This document shows, in pieces, positions 34,684 to 43,404 of a DNA stretch of 64,000 nt (position 1 is the stretch's first letter; each line of letters begins with the position of its first letter). Source of the DNA: Candidatus Chloroploca asiatica (lineage in GTDB: Bacteria > Chloroflexota > Chloroflexia > Chloroflexales > Chloroflexaceae); the NCBI RefSeq assembly GCF_002532075.1, contig NZ_LYXE01000083.1, forward strand, positions 1 through 64,000, given 5' to 3'. The position numbers and the translations under genes were made by a program. The notes beneath the pieces were generated by a model. It searched no databases. It was not told where the DNA came from and worked only from the letters and a program-made list of their open reading frames with translations.

Positions 34684-35646
34684 TTACAACGAACCAGTAA
34701 GCACTACTGTTGTCCCCGGCGTGATACTGCCGCCATCTGGTTCGACCGTGACCATAACCCGTTGGAACGCATTCACCTCACGCGGTGCCTGCACAACCAG
34801 GCGCGTGATCCCGGTGCTGTCAACCTGGAAGGTTCCTGCGGCTACTTCACTTGAGCCATCAGCGAGCCAGAATTGATAGACCTGGCCCGTCTCAAGGATG
34901 GGGAGCCCACTGAAGAGCACGACGGCATTCGGTTCGCCAGGATACATATACATTTCACCACGTGCGCTCTGGTCGGGGCGTGCAGGGGCTAGTTGGCGGG
35001 TTGCCACTCCGGGCGCACTCACAAAGGTGACGATCTGCTCGTCGTGGGCCAGGCGTGCATTGAGTTGCCCGATCCGGTCTTCACTGGCGAGCAACTGGTT
35101 GCTGATCGCGAGCCACTGTTCCTGGCTATCGGCAAGCTGGCCCGACAGGGTTTCCTGCCGGCCCTGCGTTTCGGACAGGCTCTGTTGCAACTCGGCGATG
35201 GCGGTTGTCAACTCACGGTTGGCCTCATCGAGACGCCGTACAGTGCTCCCCAACGTGAGCGTCAGGTTCCCCAGGGCAAAGACGAGCACGGCCAGGGCGA
35301 CTGCAAAGCCTGGCATGATCCAGTTGCGCAGGGGCCGCCGTACCCGTGGGGCCGCCGCCGATGGTGCGGGGGCCTGTAGCCGGGTGGCGCGATCCGCCTC
35401 GACACGGGCAAAGAGTTGTGCTTTGACGTGGGCTGGCGGTTCAGCGGCAAGAGTTGCATAGGGTAATAGCGCTGTCACCTCGCGCAACTGCCGCAACTCC
35501 TTCTGATGGGCTGGTGAGGTTGCCAGTAAAGCCTCGAGTTCCGCCTGCTCATCAAGGTCGAGTGACCCCAGGGCAAATGCAGCGAGCAAACTATCAGCTT
35601 CATGACCCTCTGCGGACGCATCGTTTATCTGGTCATGTTTGTTCAT
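34684..35646 (-). CDS. RskA-type transmembrane anti-sigma factor
   Basis: A 320-residue single-pass protein. The cytoplasmic N-terminus has the helical anti-sigma domain (LLAAFALGSLDLDEQAELEA) without zinc ligands. Then come a TM helix (IMPGFAVALAVLVFALGNL) and a coiled coil of about 75 residues (RRLDEANRELTTAIAELQQ). The C-terminal RskA domain reads ILETGQVYQFWLADGSSEVA. It should hold the SigK-type sigma factor encoded 15 bp upstream at the membrane and release it by proteolysis on an outside signal. The coiled coil is longer than in mycobacterial RskA. Confidence 0.85.
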   Translation of the reverse strand: MNKHDQINDASAEGHEADSLLAAFALGSLDLDEQAELEALLATSPAHQKELRQLREVTALLPYATLAAEPPAHVKAQLFARVEADRATRLQAPAPSAAAPRVRRPLRNWIMPGFAVALAVLVFALGNLTLTLGSTVRRLDEANRELTTAIAELQQSLSETQGRQETLSGQLADSQEQWLAISNQLLASEDRIGQLNARLAHDEQIVTFVSAPGVATRQLAPARPDQSARGEMYMYPGEPNAVVLFSGLPILETGQVYQFWLADGSSEVAAGTFQVDSTGITRLVVQAPREVNAFQRVMVTVEPDGGSITPGTTVVLTGSL

Positions 35647-35661
35647 GGATGGCTACACATT

Positions 35662-36303
35662 CTAGCGGTCGTCGAGGCTTATGCCTTGATTTTGCAAGGC
35701 TCCTTTGAGTTTCTGCAGGGCCAGCCTGATCCTGGTTTTCACCGTGCCAAGCGGATGTTCAAGGTGATCGGCAATCTCACGTTGTGAGAGACCACCGAAA
35801 TAGGCCATTTCAATCACCTGACGCTGGTCAGAAGGCAATTCACCGAGCGCATGGATGATCAAACGTCGCCGTTCAGCATCCCAGGTCACATCATCCACTG
35901 CGGGTTGAAGATCAGGGATACTCAGCAGGATCTGGTCGTCGTCGCCCCCGGTTGCGGGGCGTGCTTGGCGACGGCGCAACTCATCAATGCACAGGTTACG
36001 TGCAATGCCAAAGAGCCAGGGCAAAAACTGGCTACTTCCCTGTCGAAATGTGCTGGCGCGCCGCCACACACGCCAGAAGGTCTCCTGGACAATATCTTCG
36101 GCCTGTTCGGCATTATTGACAATGCGCACTGCCAGCCCATAGACAACACGACTGTAGCGATGATAGAGTACTTCGAGGGCCTGATTGTCACCTGCTGCTA
36201 CCTTGACAATCAACATTTCATCGCTGATATGGGCCTGTTCAGTTCTTTGTTCCGACGTGCCAGTCACGATCACTCCGTGATCTCTACTCTCTTTACGTAC
36301 CAT
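35662..36303 (-). CDS. ECF sigma factor, SigK type
   Basis: A 213-residue protein with region 2 (ALEVLYHRYSRVVYGLAVRI, then AEDIVQETFWRVWRRAS) and region 4 (LPSDQRQVIEMAYFGGLSQR and EIADHLEHPLGTVKTRIRLA). GLSQREIA is the helix-turn-helix that reads the -35 box. It pairs with the RskA-type gene just downstream. A minus-strand TATAAT at 36361-36356 gives a leader of about 45 bases. No ribosome site is strong, and an internal ATG (MLIVKVAAGD) is a possible later start, but it would cut into region 2. Confidence 0.88.
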   Translation of the reverse strand: MVRKESRDHGVIVTGTSEQRTEQAHISDEMLIVKVAAGDNQALEVLYHRYSRVVYGLAVRIVNNAEQAEDIVQETFWRVWRRASTFRQGSSQFLPWLFGIARNLCIDELRRRQARPATGGDDDQILLSIPDLQPAVDDVTWDAERRRLIIHALGELPSDQRQVIEMAYFGGLSQREIADHLEHPLGTVKTRIRLALQKLKGALQNQGISLDDR

Positions 36304-36471
36304 GCTCTTGCACTGGATGTATCCCAGGACGGTAGATTTTTTTCAAAGTGCGCGTATTATACACGAAGGCACGATCTTCCTGGATCATAGAGACTCAATT
36401 CTGGTAGAATAATGGACAAAGCTTGTGCAAAATACGTACACAGTGCATAATATAAAGACAAAGCTACCAAC

Positions 36472-36499
36472 TTGACAGTTGGTTTGTTCATGTTATACT
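36472..36499 (+). promoter_or_regulatory. Promoter of the polyprenyl synthase gene
   Basis: TTGACA (36472-36477), a 16-base spacer, then TATACT (36494-36499) preceded by TG one base upstream, so both -35 and extended -10 are near consensus. A second extended -10, TGATATAAT, sits at 36508-36516. Transcripts would start near 36506 or 36523, leaving a leader of about 100 bases. Confidence 0.8.
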
Positions 36500-36500
36500 T

Positions 36501-36526
36501 CTGATTGTGATATAATACACAATCAG
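36501..36526. promoter_or_regulatory. Perfect 9-8-9 palindrome, candidate operator
   Basis: CTGATTGTG (36501-36509), spacer ATATAATA, CACAATCAG (36518-36526). The arms are exact inverted copies. The spacer holds the second -10 box, and the left arm covers the start site of the first promoter. A dimeric repressor bound here would shut both. The regulator is unknown. Confidence 0.7.
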
Positions 36527-36623
36527 GCAATGTGCTGTACCAGACACACGACCTGGCCCCGCAGTACAGGCCCTGACAGACGACCGTTCCGGACGCCTGC
36601 AGGCCCGAGAGAGGAACTGCCTG

Positions 36624-37703
36624 ATGGCAATGTATCAATCAACTTCGAGCGGAGCGGACGTCAGTGTGACAGTTGGGCCACGTACCAGCAATGGTGACGG
36701 CTATGCGCAGTTGTCACGTTCCAACTCGGTGAATACTATTGTTGAACTCTTTGAGCGTGTGCAACTCACGGCTGATCTCTCTGCTGTTGAGCAGTTGCTG
36801 CTTGAGCATACCGCTTCACGTTCGTTGTTGATCGCGTCGGCTAGTGCCCATACGATTCGCTCAGGCGGGAAACGTCTGCGGGCGGCGCTGGCGCTGCTTG
36901 CCGCTCGCCTCGGCCAGTACTCGCTGCCCAATGTGATCCATGCGGCTGCCGCCGTTGAGTTGATCCAGGCCGCTTCGCTTGTCCACGATGATCTGGTTGA
37001 CCAGGCGGCACGGCGGCGCGGGCGCATCACGGTGCATGCCCGTTGGGATAATGACGTGGCTTTGATGGTCGGCGACTATTTTTTTGCGCTTGCTGCTGCC
37101 GAAATGGGGCGCAGCCCCGACTCGCGCATTATTGGCTATTATGCCCACGCGGTGCAGACGATTGTTGAAGGTGAACTGAGCCCCGTTACCGTGGTTGAGC
37201 CAACCGAGCTTGCACTTGAGCAATACTATTATAAGACCGGGGCCAAGACAGCCTCGCTCTTTGAGGCTGCCTGTAAGTCTGGGATGGCTGCTGGTGGGGG
37301 AAGTGAGCAGCAGATCGCTGCGCTTGGCCGGTATGGCTTTGACCTCGGGGTCGCTTTTCAGATTATTGATGATGTGCTCGATTTCACTGGCGATGAGCAG
37401 ACGCTGGGCAAGCCGGCTGGCAATGATTTGCGTCAGGGTACGATTACCCTCCCGCTGATTCTGGCGCTCTCCCGTACCAAGAGTCCGACGCTCCGCATGT
37501 TTCTTGAGCACGCGCAACCTTCTGATGCACAGGTCGAGACGGTGATCAGCGAGGTGCTCGCCTCCGGCGGAGTCGATGCGGCGATTGCCGAGGCACGGCG
37601 GTTTATCAGTCAGGCGGTCGCGCAACTGGCCGAGTTTCCTCCCTCGGTGGCCCATCGTGGTCTGGTCGAACTCGCGATGTTTGTCCTTGACCGTAAGGCT
37701 TGA
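36624..37703 (+). CDS. Trans-polyprenyl diphosphate synthase
   Basis: A 359-residue protein of the FPP/GGPP/IspB family. It condenses allylic diphosphate with isopentenyl diphosphate to make a linear polyprenyl chain. The first Asp-rich motif is LVHDDLVDQAARRRG, here DDxxD, preceded by SGGKRLRAALALLAARLG. The second is FQIIDDVLDFTGDEQTLGK. AAMVGDYFFALAAAE-type residues (MVGDYFFALAAAEMG) line the chain pocket; small residues before the first motif suggest a long chain, but product length is not certain. The product could serve quinones, carotenoids or the glycan carrier. It has its own regulated promoter. Confidence 0.9.
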   Translation: MAMYQSTSSGADVSVTVGPRTSNGDGYAQLSRSNSVNTIVELFERVQLTADLSAVEQLLLEHTASRSLLIASASAHTIRSGGKRLRAALALLAARLGQYSLPNVIHAAAAVELIQAASLVHDDLVDQAARRRGRITVHARWDNDVALMVGDYFFALAAAEMGRSPDSRIIGYYAHAVQTIVEGELSPVTVVEPTELALEQYYYKTGAKTASLFEAACKSGMAAGGGSEQQIAALGRYGFDLGVAFQIIDDVLDFTGDEQTLGKPAGNDLRQGTITLPLILALSRTKSPTLRMFLEHAQPSDAQVETVISEVLASGGVDAAIAEARRFISQAVAQLAEFPPSVAHRGLVELAMFVLDRKA

Positions 37704-37770
37704 GCGACCCTGTTACGTCCTCGATGCCATATAAATCCGTTGGAATCGATACCAGGTGACGGGCGGAATA

Positions 37771-37779
37771 TGCTACACT
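37771..37779 (+). promoter_or_regulatory. Extended -10 box abutting the kinase start codon
   Basis: TGCTACACT ends six bases before the ATG at 37786, the same spacing as at 28438. No -35 box and no ribosome site are seen. The geometry suggests a leaderless transcript for the two-component genes, though read-through from the polyprenyl synthase gene is also possible. Confidence 0.45.
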
Positions 37780-37785
37780 ATAGCC

Positions 37786-39795
37786 ATGAATCGCCTGGTA
37801 TCTCAGCACAGAATATCACGTACCCAGGCGTCATACCCACTGGCAGTGCAGGGTGTGGCGCTACTTGCGCTGGCGGCGATCATCATCGCTGCTCTGGGTC
37901 TTGATCTGCCGCCTGTTCGCCTTGGGGCCCTGGCAGGGGTTTGTCTTGCCCACGGTCTTGCGCTTGCGCTGGTGCCCGCTCGTCGTTTACCCCGCTGGGC
38001 CCAGGTGCTCTACCTCTTGGCTCAGGTCGGGATGGCAAGCGTGGCGCAGATGCTTGCCCCTGCTGGACTCACTGGCTTTGTCTACCTTGCCGTTGTGCTT
38101 CAGGCCATGGTGCTCTTTCCCCTCTGGCTCTGGATTCCCTTTGCCCTCAGCATTTATGCCGTCTGGAGCGGCTTGCTTCTGATGGCGACCGCCAGTTTTG
38201 TGACCTGGCTTCAAGGGAATCTGGCCCTCGCTTTTCCTGTAACCTGTGCCATGATTGCCGTTATCCTCTATCTGCGCCAGCAGCGTCGTAGCGAGCAGGT
38301 GCAGCAGATGCTGCTACAAGTTCAGCAGCACTATGATCAGTTGACAAGCAGCCTGCGCGATGTGCAGCAGTATACGATGCTTGAAGAACGACGCCGCCTG
38401 ACTCAGACGATTGTCCAGGAAGTTCAGGTGGCCCTCAGTCGTACCGAGCAGCATGTCAATAGTGCCCTGAATCTGGCCCAGGCGAATCTTTCTCGCTTGG
38501 AGATGATGGTCGGTCAGACCCGTACGTCGGCGTCGCAGGCGGTTGAACGCCTGCGCGGGGCCGTCGCTGCGCTACGTGGCGATGATCCTGTGCAACAACC
38601 TGTCCCGGTTTTGCCCTCGATGCTCTTTGCCAATGATGAACTGGTGCTCAATGGCCGCCCTGCGACCGTGCTGACGTGGATCCTCCCTTCGGTCTTTGTG
38701 GTGATGGCCGCCGGGTTGACCTTGATGCGCCACGGCTTTAGCCTTGTGCTCGTGCTGACCTTGTTGATCGGCTCGCTGCTGCTTTTGTTCGTCTATGTGG
38801 CGACGCAGCGCACCCGCCATACGCTCTTGTTTCAGGTCGGTCTCTTTGTCCAGGTGCTTGTCATTCTTGCGCTGACGACCCTGACCCATACCGTCCCACT
38901 TTTGATCGGGCTTCTGCTGGTGCTCTGGCAACTTTCGTTGCGCCTTGCGCTGGTGCAGGTGCTGCTCTATTTGATCGGTTTGCCGATCATTGCGGCGTTA
39001 CTGGTCGCCCGCCTTGATCCCGTGGAACTGAGCAGCGAAGCCTTGATGATGGGGGTGGTGGCAACGGTCGCTGTTGGTGGGCCGCTGCTGTTGGCTCGCT
39101 CTCAGCTTGATCGGCGCAAGCAGACCGAGTTGCGTCTTTCGTTGCTCAATGCCGAGGTTGAACAACAGATGGCCGAGGTGCGTGCGTTGGCCGTGGCCGC
39201 CGAACGCGCCCGGATGGCCCGTGAAGTTCACGATGAGCTTGGTTCACGGTTGATGCTCGTTAGTCTCCAGTTGCAACTCGCCGAGGCATTTGCCGCTGAA
39301 GATGCCCAGGCGGCCCTTGAACAGTTGCAGATCAGCCGTGAGCATCTGCGTAATGCTTGGTCCAGTGTACGCAGGGTTGCCGACGCCGAGTTGCCTTTTG
39401 CCGCTGGAACCGGCACGCCCTATACGGCCCTGATGGAACTGGTACAATGTTCACATGATGCGATCGCGTTGGTGTGCGAGGGTGAGCTTGATGAGCTGCC
39501 GCTCGCTGTGCTGACGACGATCTATCGCACAGTCCAAGAGGGCCTGACGAATGCCCGTAAGTATGCACCCGGCGCCGCCGTGAGCGTTTCTATCGTTAGC
39601 CTTAACGCATATGTGACCGTGACCCTGACCAATGCGGCGGCAGATACGGCACCGTTGTCGTTCTCGCCCTGGCCTACGGGTGGCGGTTTTGGCCTGGTGG
39701 GTTTGCGTGAGCGGGTCGAAGCCCTTGGTGGTGGCCTTGAAGCTGGGCCAAGCGCCGAGGGAGGTTGGCGTGTACGGGTGGTGCTGCCCGCGTAG
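37786..39795 (+). CDS. Sensor histidine kinase, NarL type (HisKA_3)
   Basis: A 669-residue membrane kinase. Residues 1-165 hold six TM helices, followed by a coiled coil (RRSEQVQQMLLQVQQHYDQL). A second block of TM helices spans about 290-450. Then come the dimerisation box EVHDELGSRLMLVSLQLQLA with the phospho-accepting His, and the HATPase_c domain with EGLTNARKYAPGAAVSVS (N box) and GGGFGLVGLRERVEALGG (G boxes). No periplasmic sensor domain is visible, so the signal is probably in the membrane. The ATG at 37786 is chosen since the hydrophobic region starts there. The response regulator follows 28 bp later. Confidence 0.92.
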   Translation: MNRLVSQHRISRTQASYPLAVQGVALLALAAIIIAALGLDLPPVRLGALAGVCLAHGLALALVPARRLPRWAQVLYLLAQVGMASVAQMLAPAGLTGFVYLAVVLQAMVLFPLWLWIPFALSIYAVWSGLLLMATASFVTWLQGNLALAFPVTCAMIAVILYLRQQRRSEQVQQMLLQVQQHYDQLTSSLRDVQQYTMLEERRRLTQTIVQEVQVALSRTEQHVNSALNLAQANLSRLEMMVGQTRTSASQAVERLRGAVAALRGDDPVQQPVPVLPSMLFANDELVLNGRPATVLTWILPSVFVVMAAGLTLMRHGFSLVLVLTLLIGSLLLLFVYVATQRTRHTLLFQVGLFVQVLVILALTTLTHTVPLLIGLLLVLWQLSLRLALVQVLLYLIGLPIIAALLVARLDPVELSSEALMMGVVATVAVGGPLLLARSQLDRRKQTELRLSLLNAEVEQQMAEVRALAVAAERARMAREVHDELGSRLMLVSLQLQLAEAFAAEDAQAALEQLQISREHLRNAWSSVRRVADAELPFAAGTGTPYTALMELVQCSHDAIALVCEGELDELPLAVLTTIYRTVQEGLTNARKYAPGAAVSVSIVSLNAYVTVTLTNAAADTAPLSFSPWPTGGGFGLVGLRERVEALGGGLEAGPSAEGGWRVRVVLPA

Positions 39796-39823
39796 TTGTG
39801 GGTAGCAGGGACGAGGAACGGCA

Positions 39824-40498
39824 ATGCCCGAGAAAATTCGTGTCCTGATCGTTGATGACCAGGCTTTGATCCGTACCGGGATTGCGACGTTGCTTGCTCG
39901 TAAACCCGATATTGAAGTTGTTGGACAGGCCGGCAATGGGGCCGAGGCACTTGCCCAGGTTGATGCGCTTGATCCTGATGTGGTCTTGATGGATTTGCAA
40001 ATGCCCGGGATGGACGGTATCGAGGCTACCCGTCGTCTGACGGCGGTTGCTCGCCGCCCCGTTGTGCTGATTTTGACGACCTTTCGCGATGATGAGCATA
40101 TCTTGCAAGGGCTTGCCGCCGGGGCTAGGGGCTACCTGCTTAAAGATATGGATCACCGTTCGCTCGCCGAAGCGGTGCGTACGGTCGCGGCTGGTGGCGC
40201 ACTGCTGCATCCCGAGATTACAGCCCAACTCTTGCCCTACCTCGGCAAACTGGTTCCTGCACAACCTGACCCTGCCCGTGAACTTGACCCCAGCGGCCCC
40301 GATCGCCTGGCCCTCTTAACCGAACGCGAACGACGCATCCTTGGCATGCTTGCCCATGGCCTGACGAATCAGGAGATCAGCGATCAACTCACGATTAGCA
40401 TTGGTACCGTCAAAAATCATATCAGTAGCATCCTTAGCAAACTCGCTGTACGTGACCGAACTCAAGCTGCTCTCTGGGCCCGTCAGCATGGTCTGTAG
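39824..40498 (+). CDS. NarL/FixJ-type response regulator
   Basis: A 224-residue protein. The receiver domain (1-120) has RVLIVDDQALIRTG with the acidic pocket, the phospho-acceptor in PDVVLMDLQMPGMDGIEA and the Lys of GYLLKDMD. The GerE/LuxR helix-turn-helix follows: LTERERRILGMLAHGLTNQE and TISIGTVKNHISSILSKL. It is coupled to the kinase upstream, with GAGGAA eight bases before the ATG. Phosphorylation should cause it to bind DNA as a dimer. A candidate target is the palindrome at 36501-36526, but nothing in the sequence proves it. Confidence 0.93.
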   Translation: MPEKIRVLIVDDQALIRTGIATLLARKPDIEVVGQAGNGAEALAQVDALDPDVVLMDLQMPGMDGIEATRRLTAVARRPVVLILTTFRDDEHILQGLAAGARGYLLKDMDHRSLAEAVRTVAAGGALLHPEITAQLLPYLGKLVPAQPDPARELDPSGPDRLALLTERERRILGMLAHGLTNQEISDQLTISIGTVKNHISSILSKLAVRDRTQAALWARQHGL

Positions 40499-40505
40499 CC
40501 GCCAG

Positions 40506-40514
40506 TGCTATAAT
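40506..40514 (+). promoter_or_regulatory. Extended -10 promoter of transketolase
   Basis: TGCTATAAT starts seven bases after the response-regulator stop. No -35 box is seen. The transcript would start near 40521, with GAGGAG nine bases before the ATG at 40557. Confidence 0.65.
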
Positions 40515-40556
40515 CAAGCATAATGTGCGCTGTTCGTCTGACGAGGAGTTATCGAC

Positions 40557-42608
40557 ATGAATGAAGGCAATGCTATGCCTGAGCCCGCCGATGCTGAACT
40601 TGACCGGCTCTGTGCTACGGCTATTCGTGCGCTTGCGATTGATGGTGTGCAACAGGCGAATAGTGGGCACCCTGGGCTGCCGCTCGGAATGGCCGATGCG
40701 GCCTATATTCTCTGGACGCGCTTTCTCAAGCATAATCCTGAAGATCCAACCTGGGTTGACCGTGACCGGTTTGTGCTCTCAGCAGGGCACGGCTCGATGT
40801 TGCTCTATGCGCTTTTGCACCTCACTGGCTACGATCTCTCGCTCGATGAACTGCGCAATTTCCGTCAGTGGGGCACCCGTACACCCGGCCATCCTGAGTA
40901 TCACGATACGCCTGGGGTCGAGACCACTACCGGTCCGCTTGGGCAGGGTCTGGCGACCGCCGTTGGCCTGGCCCTTGCCGAGCGCTGGCTTGCCGAGCAG
41001 TTCAATCGTCCCGGTCTTCCGCTGGTTGACCATGCGACCTATGTGCTCTGTTCGGATGGCGATCTGATGGAGGGTGTCTCGCACGAGGCGGCAAGCCTGG
41101 CCGGTCATCTTAGGCTTGGCAAGCTGATTGTGCTCTATGATGCCAATAAGATTTCGCTTGACGGCGACCTCGACCTCTCCTTCTCTGAAGATGTCCGGCT
41201 TCGCTTCGAGGCGTATGGCTGGCAGGTGCTTGAGGTTGATGGGCATCATATGGGTGAGATCGCGCAAGCACTTGCTGAGGCGAAGGAAGAGACCGGACGC
41301 CCTTCGTTGCTCATCGTCGAAACCCAGATTGGCTTTGGGAGCCCTAATAAAGCAGGAACCCACAAGGCCCACGGTGAGCCACTTGGCGTCGACGAGGTGC
41401 GACTGACCAAGCTGCAACTGGGGTGGCCGACCGAGCCGGCCTTCTTTGTGCCTGAGCAGGTCTATGAGCATATGCAACTCGCGGTTGAAGTCGGCCTTAC
41501 CCGTCAACGTGAGTGGGAGGCGATGGTGGCTCGTTATAAGACTGGCCATCCCGAGCTCTATGCCCGCTGGGAGCAGATGCAAGCCCGAGCGTTGCCTGCT
41601 GTCTGGGAAGAAGTATTGCCGCACTTTGCACCAACCGAGAAAGCCGGTGGCACCCGCGTCGCTGCGGGCAAGACGCTCAATGCGCTCGCCGAGGTGATTC
41701 CCTCGATCATGGGCGGCTCGGCTGATCTCCATAGCTCGAATAATACCTTGCTGGCCGGTTCGCCACCGTTGTCAGGGGCCAGTTTTGCTGGGCGCAATAT
41801 TTACTTTGGGGTGCGCGAGCATGCGATGGGCGCGGCGTTGAACGGTATGGCGCTCCACGGCGGGTTTATTCCCTACGGCGGCACGTTTCTCGTCTTTAGC
41901 GACTATATGCGCCCCGCCATTCGCCTCGCTGCGCTGATGGGCCTCCAGGTGATCTATGTCTTTACCCACGATAGTGTTGGTCTGGGGGAGGATGGCCCGA
42001 CGCATCAACCGGTCGAGCATGTGATGAGTCTGCGGCTCATTCCCAACCTGCATGTCTACCGGCCTGGCGACGCCAATGAAGCAGCGCAGGCCTGGCGTGC
42101 CGCGCTGGAACGGCGTACCGGCCCGACGGCGATCATCTTGTCGCGCCAGAATGTGCCAACGCTTGACCGCAGCAATGGTCTTGCCCCTGCCGACAGAACG
42201 CTGCGGGGGGCCTATGTGCTCCGCGATACCCCCGAGGCCAAAGTCATTCTGCTTGCGAGTGGCTCGGAGTTGCCGCTCGCGGTGCAGGCGGCTGACTTGC
42301 TCGCCGAACGTGGTCTTCCGGCACGGGTGGTAAGCATGCCGTGCTGGGAGGCATTCGAGGCGCAGCCCGAGAGCTACCGCCACGAGGTTTTGCCGCCCCA
42401 GATGCGCGCACGGGTCGCGATGGAGGCCGGACGTACGATGGGCTGGGAGCGTTACGTTGGATCCGAGGGCGTCGTGATTGGGGTTGATCGTTTTGGGGCC
42501 TCGGCCCCCTATCCTGAAATCTTCACCCGCCTCGGGCTTACCGCCGAGGCCATGTGTGAGGCTGCGTTGCACGTGACCAGTCACGTACGCCCTACGCCTG
42601 AAGTGTAG
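40557..42608 (+). CDS. tkt: Transketolase
   Basis: A 683-residue, full-length thiamine-diphosphate enzyme that moves two-carbon ketol units in the pentose-phosphate and Calvin-type pathways. The N-terminal domain has [40 protein letters not shown] and the TPP motif [20 protein letters not shown] with the metal ligands. The pyrimidine domain has the [20 protein letters not shown] stretch with the catalytic Glu, and [20 protein letters not shown] with the substrate His and Asp. An alternative ATG six codons later lacks the GAGGAG spacing. It is probably monocistronic and ends in a long hairpin. Confidence 0.97.
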   Translation: MNEGNAMPEPADAELDRLCATAIRALAIDGVQQANSGHPGLPLGMADAAYILWTRFLKHNPEDPTWVDRDRFVLSAGHGSMLLYALLHLTGYDLSLDELRNFRQWGTRTPGHPEYHDTPGVETTTGPLGQGLATAVGLALAERWLAEQFNRPGLPLVDHATYVLCSDGDLMEGVSHEAASLAGHLRLGKLIVLYDANKISLDGDLDLSFSEDVRLRFEAYGWQVLEVDGHHMGEIAQALAEAKEETGRPSLLIVETQIGFGSPNKAGTHKAHGEPLGVDEVRLTKLQLGWPTEPAFFVPEQVYEHMQLAVEVGLTRQREWEAMVARYKTGHPELYARWEQMQARALPAVWEEVLPHFAPTEKAGGTRVAAGKTLNALAEVIPSIMGGSADLHSSNNTLLAGSPPLSGASFAGRNIYFGVREHAMGAALNGMALHGGFIPYGGTFLVFSDYMRPAIRLAALMGLQVIYVFTHDSVGLGEDGPTHQPVEHVMSLRLIPNLHVYRPGDANEAAQAWRAALERRTGPTAIILSRQNVPTLDRSNGLAPADRTLRGAYVLRDTPEAKVILLASGSELPLAVQAADLLAERGLPARVVSMPCWEAFEAQPESYRHEVLPPQMRARVAMEAGRTMGWERYVGSEGVVIGVDRFGASAPYPEIFTRLGLTAEAMCEAALHVTSHVRPTPEV

Positions 42609-42615
42609 GCCTGCC

Positions 42616-42669
42616 GCAGACGCATGACCTGGTGTAGGGCGCAAGCCCTACACCAGGTCATGCGTCTGC
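42616..42669. terminator. Perfect 25-bp hairpin between convergent genes
   Basis: Arms 42616-42640 and 42645-42669 are exact reverse complements with a GCAA loop, a GNRA tetraloop; AAAAAA follows on the plus strand, so T-runs appear for minus-strand transcripts. It ends transketolase and also encodes the last codons of the alpha/beta hydrolase, whose stop is at 42648. The pairing is far stronger than needed for termination, so a REP-type origin is likely. Confidence 0.85.
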
Positions 42670-43397
42670 AAAAAACGCCTCACCCGCTCGCGGAAGGTGG
42701 ACGGGTTGCGCCAGGCGATCAGATGCCCCGCTTCGGCTTCGTAGACGAGACGTGCGCCCCGGATGCCGGTGACAATCACCCGTGCCTGCGCGTCGGGCAC
42801 AAACGCATCCTTGCCCCCCTGGAAGACGATGGTCGGCACCTTGATTGAGGGCAGGCATGGCGCGACAATTGTCCGCGAAGCCGCCATTAATTCAATCGCA
42901 CGCTCGATCCGGTCATTCAAAACCGGCCACCACGCCTCGCCATGCTGGCGCGCCATATACCGGTGCCACGATGGCGACATGTTGGCGGTGCTGTGGTGAT
43001 GCGCATCAACCGTCGCGGTCGTCACCTGATGAAAGACGCCGTCTAGGATCAGTGCGGCGACCAGGTCGGGCCGGTGGCAGACTGCGTTGAGCGCGGTAAT
43101 GCCCCCGGCGCTCATGCCAAAGAGCGGCACCGGTGTGGCAAAAAGTTGTTCAAGCAGATCGGCTAAGGCTTCGCCCTGCATCGCAAAGTAGCGCGTGCTA
43201 AAGAGCCCCTCGGGACGGGCCGATTGCCCATGCCCAAGCAGATCGACACTAATGACCCGATGCTCGTCGGCAAACCGCGCCGCTAGCCGCTCCTGCGTTG
43301 CCGCACTATAGGTGTTGCCGTGCAGCAGTACCAGTGGCGATCCGCTGCCAACTTCAAGATAATGAAGCGCCCCGTGGCGCGTCGAAGCAACGTTCAC
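42648..43397 (-). CDS. Alpha/beta hydrolase
   Basis: A 249-residue alpha/beta-fold hydrolase. LVLLHGNTYSAATQERLAAR has the oxyanion-hole HG, the nucleophile elbow is GMSAGGITALNA with the Ser, the acid is in FQGGKDAFVPDAQA, and the catalytic His in EAGHLIAWRNP. The cap is short. Substrate is unknown; small esters or lactones are usual. Its last seven codons lie in the 25-bp hairpin, so the C-terminal QTHDLV may have been added by insertion of that element. The secreted TIMP-like gene ends 7 bp upstream, so they are cotranscribed. Confidence 0.88.
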   Translation of the reverse strand: MNVASTRHGALHYLEVGSGSPLVLLHGNTYSAATQERLAARFADEHRVISVDLLGHGQSARPEGLFSTRYFAMQGEALADLLEQLFATPVPLFGMSAGGITALNAVCHRPDLVAALILDGVFHQVTTATVDAHHHSTANMSPSWHRYMARQHGEAWWPVLNDRIERAIELMAASRTIVAPCLPSIKVPTIVFQGGKDAFVPDAQARVIVTGIRGARLVYEAEAGHLIAWRNPSTFRERVRRFLQTHDLV

Positions 43398-43404
43398 CGC
43401 TAAC

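Larger units (their letters stand above)
36304..36623. other. Divergent regulatory region between sigma and polyprenyl synthase genes
   Basis: Minus-strand TATAAT at 36356-36361 serves the sigma gene. Plus-strand promoters at 36472-36516 serve the polyprenyl synthase, with a palindrome across them. The last 100 bases are a leader without a clear structure. No gene is supported here. Confidence 0.7.

Noticed and set aside
40779-41732. 317-codon open frame on the minus strand
   Set aside because: Antisense shadow of transketolase, whose TPP and catalytic motifs are on the plus strand.
41772-42644. 290-codon open frame on the minus strand
   Set aside because: Antisense to the transketolase C-terminal half; no signature.
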